Assembly: GCF_045679555.1 (NCBI RefSeq) | Contig: NC_092110.1 | Coordinates: 2,619,390 to 2,683,389 of the forward strand | DNA: 64,000 nucleotides | Reading direction: 5' to 3' | DNA from: Salvelinus alpinus | Lineage: Eukaryota > Chordata > Actinopteri > Salmoniformes > Salmonidae | Shown: piece after piece, positions 54,287 to 64,000 of the stretch | How positions within the stretch are numbered: position 1 is the stretch's first letter | Layout of the letters: each line of letters begins with the position of its first letter | Translations under genes and position numbers: made by a program | The notes under the pieces: generated by a model | What the model was told of the DNA's origin: nothing | What the model saw: only the letters and a program-made list of their open reading frames with translations | Databases searched by the model: none

Positions 54287-54984
54287 TCAAGCATCATACA
54301 TTTCAGCTTTGTCTGTCCGTGGCCTCTCTTCCTTATGTGTCTGTTTCCATCTTGTCCAAAATGTATGTAACATTTCACGTAAACCCGGTTTCTTGTCTGC
54401 ATCGAAGTAGCGGTCCTTGTACATAGCATTGAGCATGGTGGCGACACAGTAAAGAGGCTCAGAGAGAATGCCACCGAATCGCTTGTTCACAGCCTGTGTC
54501 GGCAGTTTTGTTGAGCAGGCGTTTCAATGCCATGACAGAGGATATCATGTCTGCTGCAGGTGCAATTGATGAGCTTATTTCTCGAGTCAGTTGTTCGAAT
54601 GGAGCTAGCTTGTGTGTTCATGTTTCCAAGTTTCAAACATATTCTCAAATGCCATTGAAATGGCAGCAGCGGAATGACAACCAGCACATTCGTGAGCATG
54701 CAGTACGACTTTCCTCAGTACAAAATCCTCGACGACTGTACCCACTGTGCTGCCAGACTCAGCATGCTCATGGGGCTGATATCGCTGGTCCAAATGTCAG
54801 TCGTGAAGCTAATATCAGTGACACTATTACTGTGTAACTCCGGTAGGGCAACATCTGAAAAATAACGCACCTGGTAGTGTCTACCTGTGCTCGACCAGTC
54901 AGCGAAAGCCAACATCACCCACGACAGAGAATGCTTGATTGTCAAGGGCATGAATTCCATTATCTTGGCATTAATGGAGTTCAC
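54287..54984 (-). pseudogene. hAT transposase fragments
   Basis: Minus strand: 54984-54750 encodes PLTIKHSLSWVMLAFADW, a segment ending SDVALPEL, and ISFTTDIWTSDISPMSMLSL, whose TTDIWTS is the conserved start of the hAT catalytic core. A later block (54490-54287) has RFGGILSEPLYCVATMLN and YKDRYFDADKKPGLREML. Parts are missing between and after, including the C-terminal dimerisation region. Not functional. Confidence 0.8.
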
Positions 54985-55702
54985 CTTTGAGTTGTCTCGC
55001 TGAAATTATCTTACTCTTTCAAATGACTGCTCAACTTGTTGACTGCTCGATCCACACAGCAGACATTGTGGACTAGGTTAGGAATGCGTTGTTGCACATG
55101 TAGCGCTACATTTTACATGGCATCATTACGTCATCTACCTACGTTATATAGGAATGCACGTCAGCTTTGACATCAGTTTTGCACATCGGCGTTAAACTAG
55201 ACATTGGGCCGATGCCAATGTTGGCATTTTTAGCTAACATCGTCCGATTCCGATATGTTCACTGATATATTGTCCATCCCTAGTCTTAACAGGGCCTTGG
55301 GCCACCATGAGCTGCCAGAACAGCTTCAATGCACCTTGGCATAGATTCTACATAGATTCTAAGTGTCTGGAACTCTATTGGAGGGATGCGACACCATTGT
55401 TCCATGAGAAATTCCATCATTTGGTGTTCTTTTATGATGGTGGAAAAGCTGCCTCCCGCGTGTTCAATTGGGGGGGGGGGGGGGCCATTGCCCCTTTAAG
55501 AGCTCTACTGCGCAGCTGCCCCAAAACCATGCTTGAAACTCCGGTTGTAAATTAATTTTTAAAACAATGCCATACACACAATTGTAGGAGGCCTTTTTAA
55601 CAAAGGCCAAAAGTGTTTTGCCTAGATTGCATTAAGAAATGTTACGCATTGGAAAGCACTGGAAAGTTACATCCTGAATGGTAAAGTATAAGCTTTGAAT
55701 TA

Positions 55703-55768
55703 CACTGAACAAAAATATAAACGCAACATGTAAAGTGTTGATCCCATGAGCTGAAATAAAAGATTGTT
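55703..55768 (+). mobile_element. Left end of a Tc1-like element
   Basis: CACTGAACAAAAATATAAAC after TA (55701-55702), continuing to GAGCTGAAATAAAAGAT. The sequence that should come next starts again at 62880. Confidence 0.85.
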
Positions 55769-56734
55769 TCAGAAAACTAGGCGTATGTTGCGTGTCACTA
55801 CTTTACAGGAGAGACATTTGAACGTAGACAAGATTTTTGGGTGAACTTTCATGTGCCTTAATAACAAACGTGTATGCCATCTGTAAATACGAATAATACT
55901 TTACAAAATACGAGCCTAGTTGGTTTAGACATGGAAAAAGTCTGGAACCTACAGGATAGTAACGCCATGTTTGGCTGAGATAATGGATGGGCTGGACATG
56001 CCGAGATGAGTTTGGATTCGTCTGGCATGTAGTATGCTTCTGTCTATAACATGAGCTGCTCAGTATGTGTAGTTAATCCTTTCTAGCGCAGCTTTTTTAA
56101 CAGATATCACAAAGAACTGCAAGAGACACGTCTCCGGATTACATCTTCCAACTAAGGGCAACCATTGCATCCGTGACGTAGAGGGAAAAGCGTTCATCCA
56201 TGTCTACGAGTAAGAGAGTCTAGCTAGCTACATTTTCAGATATTATACATTTCTATTTTGTCAGACAGTCAAATTCATTGCAAGTTAAAGCGTACTGTTA
56301 GATAGCTCGCTAATGTTAGCTGGCTGGCTCGCTAGCAAATGTTTGATTTGTGCAGTAATATTATTTGTATCCCAGAGCCATTTGTATTTCTAGTTATAGC
56401 CTAATGTTAGCTAGCTAGCTAACATAGAACCTAGTTGGTTAGCTTTAGCCACCTGTAGATTCATACAGGATAGTAACGTTATGAGTTGGGATTATGGTTC
56501 ATTGTTTAGCTAGCTAGCTACATGTCTAAACAAAAGACTCTACTATGCAAGTAACCATTTCACTGTACCGTTTATCCGTTTATACCTTCTGCATGTTACA
56601 AATAAAATGTGATTTTAATTTATATAGTGTGTGTGTTTACCAGAGACGGTAATGTGACAAACATGACCTGCACCAAAGTCAAATTGTGGCTATATCCAGG
56701 AAAGCTAAAATTCCAAAAGCTGGGCCTAAAATAG
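55769..56734. other. No gene; contains a LINE 3' tail
   Basis: GCTAGC-rich stretch. Bases 56547-56625 (ACCATTTCACTGTACCG to ACAAATAAAATGTGATTTTA) are a LINE 3' tail on the plus strand. Confidence 0.55.
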
Positions 56735-57787
56735 CGTATAAGCGATCATACTAAAGATCTTGCTGTGACTCTTATGTGGATAATGTTAAAAATATTTGTT
56801 GGTCTGATGTGATAAATAAGGAGCATCCAGACGCTGCACTTAATGAATTTATGAAATTCCTTCTTCCAAGTATTGATAAACATGCACATGTTAAAAACTG
56901 CCTGTTAGAACTGTTAAGGCTCCATGGATTGATGAGGAATTGAAAAACTGTATGGTTGAAAGAGATGGGGCAAAAGGAGTGGCTAATAAGTCTGGCTGCA
57001 CATTTGACTGGCTGACTTACTACAAATTGAGAAATGTGACTAAACTCAACAAAAAGAATAAGAAACTGTATTATGAAGCCAACATCAATAATATAAAGAA
57101 TGATGAAAAAAAAAACTTGAGTACTTTAAATGAAATTATGGGCAGAAAGACAAATTGAACTCATCAAACCATTTTGATGTTGCCAATTATTTTAACGATT
57201 ATTTAATTGGCAAAGTGGACAAACTTAGGCAGGAAATGCCAACAACGAACAGTGAGCCATCATCCTCATGCATAAAAAATAAAAAAACAATGAAAGAAAA
57301 GTCTTGAAAGTTTGAATTTTGTAAAGTTAAGTGTGGGAAAGGTGGGGAAATTATTGCTATCGATCAACATTGACAAACCTCCTGGCATTGACAGCTACTG
57401 AAAATGGTTGCTGACTCTATAGCCACTCCTATCTGTCATAGCTTAAATCTGAGCCTAGAGTTAAGTATTTGTCAACAGGCCTGGAGGGAAGCCAAAGTCA
57501 TTCCGTTACCCAAGAGTGGAAAAGAGGCATTTACTGGTTCTAACAACAGACCTATCAGCTTGCTGCCAGCTCTTAGCAAACTGTACAATCCTACTTCTCT
57601 GTAAACAAATTAACAACAGCCTTTCAGCATGCTTATAGAGAAGGGCACTCAACATGAACTGCACTGACACAAATGACTGATGATTGGTTGAAAGAAATTG
57701 ATAACAAGACGATTTTGGGAACTACACTGCTAGATTTCTGTGCAGCCTTTGATATTATTGACGATAACCAGTTGTTGAGAAAACATA

Positions 57788-59391
57788 CACTACCGTTCAA
57801 AAGTTTGGGGTCACTTAGAAATGTCCTTGTTTTTGAAAGAAAAGAAAATTTGTTTTCCATTAAAATAACATCAAATTGATCAGAAATACAGTGTAGACAT
57901 TGTTAAAGTTGTAAATGACTTTTGTAGCTGGAAACAGCAGATTTTTTTCATGGAATATCTACATAGGCGTACAGAGGCCCATTATCAGCAACCATCACTC
58001 CTGTGTTCCAATGGCACGTTGTGTTAGCTAATCCAAGTTTATAATTTTAAAAGGCTAATTGATCATTAGAGAACCCTTTTGCAATTGTTAGCACAGCTGA
58101 AAACTGTTATTCTGATGAAAGAAGCAATACAATTGGCCTTCTTTAGACTAGTTGAGTATCTGGAGCATCAGCATTTGTGGATTCAATTACAGGCTCAAAA
58201 TGGCCAGAAACAAAGGACTTTCTTCCGAAACTCATCAGTCTATTCTTGTTCTGAGAATTGAAGGCTATTCCATGCGAGAAATTGCCAAGAAACTGAAGAT
58301 CTTGTACAACGCTGTGTACTACTCCCTTCACAGAACAGCGCAAACTGGCTCTAACCAGAATAGAAAGAGGAGTGGGAGGCCCCGGTACACAACTGGGCAA
58401 AAAGACAAGTACATTAGAGTGTCTAGTTTGAGAAACAGACGCCTCACAAGTTCTCAACTGGCAGCTTCATTAAATAGTACCCGCAAAACACCAGTCTCAA
58501 CGTCAACAGTGAAGAGGCGTCTCCGGGATGCTGGCCACCTAGGCAGAGTTGCAAAGAAAAAGCCATCTCAGACTGGCCAATAAAAATAAAAGATTAAGAT
58601 TGGCAAAAGAACAGAGACACTGGACAGAGGAAGATTGTAAAAAAGTGTTACGGAAAGACGAATCTAAGTTTGTGGTGTTCGGTATCACAAAGAAGAACAT
58701 TGAGACACTGAAAAAATAAAAAGATGCTGGAGGAGTGCTTGACGCCATCTGTCAAACATGGTGGAGGCAATGTGATGGTCTGGGGAGCTTTGGTGGTGGT
58801 AAAGTTGGAGTTTTGTACAGGGTAAAAGGGATCTTGAAGAAGGAAGGCTATCACTCCATTTTGCAACACCATGCCATACCTTGTGGACGGTACTTAATTG
58901 GAGCCAATTTCCTGCTACAACAGGACATTGACCCAAAGCACACCTTCAAACTACGCAATAACTATTTAGGGAAGAAGCAGTCAGCTGGTATTCTGTCTAT
59001 AATGGAGTGGCCAGCACAGTAACCGGATCTCAACCCTATTGAAATGTTGTGGGAACAGCTTGACCGTGTGGTACGTAAGAAGTGCCCATCAAGTCAATCC
59101 AACTTGTGGGAGGTGCTTCAGCAAGCATGTGGTGAAATCTCTTCAGATTACCTCAACAAATTGACAACTAGAATGCCAAAGGTCTGCAAGGCTGTAATTG
59201 CTGCAAATGGAGGATTCTATGATGAAAGCAAAGTTTGAAGGACAATTATTATTTAAATAAAAAAATATATATATTTATAACCTTGTCAACATCTTGACTA
59301 TATTTCCTATTCATTTTGCATCTCATTTCATGTATGTCTTCATGGAAAACAAGGACATTTCTAAGTGACCCCAAACTTTTGAACGGTAGTG
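57788..59391 (+). mobile_element. Full-length Tc1-like element
   Basis: Ends CACTACCGTTCAAAAGTTTG and the inverse CAAACTTTTGAACGGTAGTG, flanked by TA (57786-57787 and 59392-59393). 1604 bp. Confidence 0.96.
58200..59238 (+). pseudogene. Tc1-like transposase (frameshifted)
   Basis: ATG at 58200 opens MARNKGLSSETHQSIL. The DNA-binding region contains GYSMREIAKKLKI and KRSGRPRYTTGQKD. Near 58565 a 2-bp loss shifts the frame to a stop at 58583. In the next frame come RHWTEEDCKKVLRKDESKF (first Asp; the residue before it is Lys where Thr or Ser is usual), then further shifts, QQDIDPKHTFKLR (second Asp, about 58920), a stop at 59020-59022, and DLNPIEMLWEQLDRVVRKK (third residue, 59028 on). The C-terminus ends NGGFYDESKV at 59238. 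Confidence 0.9.
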
Positions 59392-59866
59392 TATGTGTTA
59401 TGGCTTTTCAACCTCTGCCATATCCTGGATTCAGAGCTATCTATCTAATAGAACTCAGAGGGTTTTATTTAACGGAAGCTTCTCAAATGTTAAACATGTA
59501 AAGTGTGGTGTACCGCAGGGCAGCTCTCTAGGCCCTCTACTCTTTTCTATTTTTACCAATGAACTGCCTCTGGCATTAAACAAAGCATGTGTGTCCATGT
59601 ATGCTGATGATTCAATCATATACGCATCAGCAACCACAGCTAATGAAGTTACTGTAACCCTTAACAATGAGTTGCAGTCTGTTTTGGAATTGGTGGCCAG
59701 TAATAAATTGGTCCTGAACATCTCTAAAACTAAGAGCATTGTATTTGGTACAAACCATTCCCTACGTTCTAGACCTCAGCTGAATCTGGTAATGAATGAA
59801 CAAGTTGAGGAGACTAAATTACTCTGTATTGCCTTAGATTGTAAACTGTCATGGACAAAACATATA

Positions 59867-61473
<1,607 letters not shown>

Positions 61474-62190
61474 TATATTCACTGATTGTAAAGATGGGGA
61501 GAGGTCTGTCAGTATTTAAGCGATGCTGTTTTTTTGACACCATCCTCCAAAAAGCAAGTCCTGCAGGCTGTAGTTGTATCTTATCTTGATTAATGTCCAG
61601 TCGTGTGGTTGAGTGCTGCAAGGAAAGATCTAGTTAAGCTGCAGCTTGCTCAGAACAGAGCAGCACGTCTTGCACTTCATTGTAATCAGAGGGCTAATAT
61701 TAATACTACACATGCCAGTCTCTAAGAGTTGACGAGAAACTGACTGCATCACTTCTCCTTTTTATAAGAAACATTGTGTTAAATTCAAAATTGTTTGCAT
61801 AGTCAACTTACACACAGCTCTGACACACACACTTACCCCACCAGACATGCCACCAGGGGTCTTTACACAGTCCCCAAATCCAGAACAAATTCAAGAAAGC
61901 ATAAAGTATTATATAGAGCCATTATTGCACAGAACTCCCATCTCAACAGCAAACCTGGTTGAAAAAAACAGATAAAGCAACACCTCACAGCACAACGCCT
62001 CTCACCTATTTGACCTAGATAGCTTGTGTGTAGGTATTGATATGTAGGCTACGTGTGCCTTTTTTTAAATTGATGCAGTTCTGTCCTTGTGCTGTCCTTG
62101 TTTATTAAAGTTCTGTATTATGTCATGTTTTGTGTGGACACCAGGAAGAGTAGCTGCTGCTTTTGACACAGCTAATGGGGATCCTCAGAA

Positions 62191-62879
62191 AAGTTGTATT
62201 TTAAATAATGATCTTGTTGTGAGTTTATTTTCTTGTTATAATGAATAGAGATTAGCTAAAGTTAAGATGTTGTCAGCTATGGTCATTATTTGAACTGGCT
62301 AGCCAGCTAACTTAACATTAGCTAGCTAGCTATATTAAATTAATTTTAAAACGGATGGGTTTATTGATGTTATGCTATTTGGACCACCAAGCTGCGGATG
62401 TCATGCAGCCTGTCGTTTTTGTGTTTATACTTTTTCATAAAGACAAATTTGATGTCGGACAACAATAGAATGTTCATGATGTCATGGACTGTATACGGAC
62501 ATGCCGATAGACGTTGTATAAAGCAGCCTTTAGTCTTGAAATCTTTGTTGTTTAGTACACTACCATACTCACTCTGTTTAGCACATTGCCTCACATGTGA
62601 ATACTTAAAGATGTGGGGCAAAGGCTTAAGAGGGTGTGAACGATGTTGAATGGGTGTAGACAAAGAAGAGCTCTCCACTAGGTGTACCAAAACTTTCAAG
62701 GGCCCTTTTCTCAAAAGTGGGGTTAGAAGTTAATCAACTTTCAAAGCAAAATTACTTTCCATTGTTCCTCAACTGTAGTGTATGATATACCATGTTTTAG
62801 CTCTGAGTCTCTACTTTTATCCAATGTAGAAAACACCAACTACATAAGACCGAATTGAGCCGGTCGGTCCCATTTTCCA
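62191..62879. other. No gene recognised
   Basis: A/T-rich sequence without coding signal. 62780-62878 (TGAGTCTCTACTTTTATCCA to GAATTGAGCCGGTCGGTC) looks like a repeat I have met in salmonid DNA but cannot name. Confidence 0.45.
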
Positions 62880-63950
62880 TATGCACAAAATACCTATTTC
62901 TCTCAAAATGTGTGCACAAATTTGTTTTTCCATCCCTGTTAGTGAGCATTTCTCTTTTGCCAAGATAATCCATCCACCTGACAGGTGTGGCATATCAAGA
63001 AGGTGATTAAACAGCATTATCATTACACAGGTGCACCTTGTGCTGGGGACAATAAAAGGTCACTCTAAAATGTGCAGTTGTCACACAACACAATGTCTTG
63101 AGGGAGGGTGCAATTGGCATGCTGACTACAGGAACGTCCACCAGAGCTGTTTCCAAAAATGGAATGTTAATTTCTCTACCATAAGCCGCCTCTGACGTCG
63201 TTTTAGAAAATTTGGCAGTATGTCCAACCGGCCTCACAGCCTCAGACCACGTGTATGGCGTTGTGTTGGTGACCGGTTTGCTGATGTCAACATTGTGAAC
63301 AGAGTGCCCCACGATGGCGGAGGGGTTATGGTATGGGCAGGCATAAACTATGGACAATGAACACAATTGCATTTTATCAATGGCAATTTGAATACAAAGA
63401 GATATTGTGATGAGATCTTGAGGCCAATTGTCGTGCCATTCATCCTCCACCGTCACCTCATGTTTCAGCACGACCCCATGTCGCAAGGATCTGTAAACAA
63501 TTCCTGGAAGCTGAAAATGTCCCAGTTCTTTTATGGCCTGCATACTCACCAGACATGTCACATATTGAGCATGTTTGGGATGCTCTGGATCGATGTGTAG
63601 GACAGCGTGTTCCAGTTTTTGCCAATATCCAGCAACTTTGCACAGCCATTGAAGAGTGGGACAGCATTCCACAATCAACAACCTGACCAACTCTATATCG
63701 AAGGAGAGGTGTCGCACTGCATGAGGCAAATGGTGGTCACATCAGATACTGACTGGATTACTGATCCACGCCTCTACCTTTTTTTTAAGGTATCTGTGAC
63801 CAACAGATGCATATCCGTGTTCCCAGTCATGTGAAATCCATAGATTAGGGCCTAATGAATTTATTTCAATTGCCTGATTTCCTTGTATGAACTGTAAGTC
63901 AATAAAATCTTGGAAATTGTTGCATGTTAAGTTTATATTTTTGTTCAGTA
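62880..63950 (+). mobile_element. Tc1-like element, left end missing
   Basis: Starts at TTTTCCATATGCACAAAATA, just inside the left end seen at 55703-55768, and finishes with the right end ATATTTTTGTTCAGTA before TA (63951-63952). Confidence 0.88.
63085..63760 (+). pseudogene. Tc1-like transposase (internally deleted)
   Basis: N-terminal remnant [20 protein letters not shown] with stops, then a jump near 63253 that removes the second helix-turn-helix and the first catalytic Asp. [12 protein letters not shown] and [14 protein letters not shown] follow (63270-63355), then [20 protein letters not shown] with the second Asp motif damaged by a deletion ([10 protein letters not shown] instead of the usual NARPH), and a frame-shifted [19 protein letters not shown] segment near 63550. 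Inactive. Confidence 0.85.
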
Positions 63951-64000
63951 TACTTTGCCAGCAGGTACAGTAGGCTACACACCGGTGTTTGAGTTGAGCG

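Larger units (their letters stand above)
53791..55282 (-). mobile_element. hAT-type DNA transposon
   Basis: The ends are TAGTGATGCACTGATATGAC and the roughly inverted CACTGATATATTGTCCATCCCTA; subterminal CCGATATCCGATATT and ATTCCGATATGTTC are also related. It is flanked by GTCTTAAT (53783-53790) and GTCTTAAC (55283-55290), an 8-bp duplication with one mismatch, as expected for hAT. About 1.5 kb including a SINE of 200 bp, so internally deleted. Confidence 0.88.
53741..55472 (-). mobile_element. Tc1-like relic interrupted by a hAT element
   Basis: 53741-53790 (CAGTAACTGCCAAAATAAAG start) and 55291-55472 (GGGCCACCATGAGCTGCCAG onward) are continuous in related Tc1 elements. The relic ends near a poly-G run (55474-55489), and no transposase coding part remains. 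Confidence 0.7.

Noticed and set aside
63007..63729. 240-residue minus-strand frame
   Set aside because: Antisense of a Tc1 transposase relic; the DDE motifs read on the plus strand.

Overview
The window looks like nuclear DNA of a salmonid fish (Salmo, Oncorhynchus, Salvelinus or a close relative; the species cannot be told from this). The evidence is the repeats: several Tc1-like families, including the one whose terminal repeats and transposase match the salmonid Sleeping Beauty lineage, tRNA-headed SINEs including the HpaI type (with the GTTAAC site), several non-LTR retrotransposon (LINE) families, palindromic MITEs and very long (CA)n arrays. I see no complete host protein-coding gene.

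Layout. 0-6 kb: a (CA)n array, an IS630/Tc1-like element with long inverted ends (501-2622), a Sleeping Beauty-type element lacking its DNA-binding domain (2658-3946), a deletion-derived Tc1 element that keeps only its DNA-binding domain (4243-5206), and a Tc1 relic carrying an HpaI SINE (5324-6058). 6-9 kb: low-complexity DNA, a (CA)n array and a 54-bp minisatellite. 9-21 kb: a nested block. A Sleeping Beauty-type element is split by another Tc1 element and joined to an L2-like LINE; its left end lies inverted beyond that LINE. A second LINE (15.65-20.77 kb) is broken by two further DNA transposons. 21-33 kb: SINEs, microsatellites, a probable solo LTR swollen by a 38-bp minisatellite (23064-24294), MITEs, and a Tc1 relic. 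33-40.5 kb: another L2-like LINE whose ORF1 keeps SGNH-esterase motifs, then a minus-strand LINE whose ORF2 begins with a 2A ribosome-skipping motif and is split by a Tc1 element that itself holds a SINE. 40.5-44.3 kb: two decayed 3' parts of TRIM-type genes (linker and PRY-SPRY exons, minus strand) flanking a direct duplication. 46.7-48.4 kb: a 5'-truncated LINE. 50.4-52.75 kb: the last exon of an EF-hand gene on the minus strand, with a possible in-phase upstream exon. 53-55.5 kb: a hAT element with 8-bp target duplications inside a Tc1 relic and carrying a SINE. 55.7-64 kb: a LINE containing two near-complete Tc1 insertions, possibly all lying inside a further split Tc1 element.

There is no operon-like logic. 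Order and orientation come from successive insertions, and many boundaries can be dated relative to one another from nesting and target-site duplications. The only host-gene candidates are the EF-hand exon(s) and the TRIM remnants. Family names rest on recognition from memory, not on a database search.
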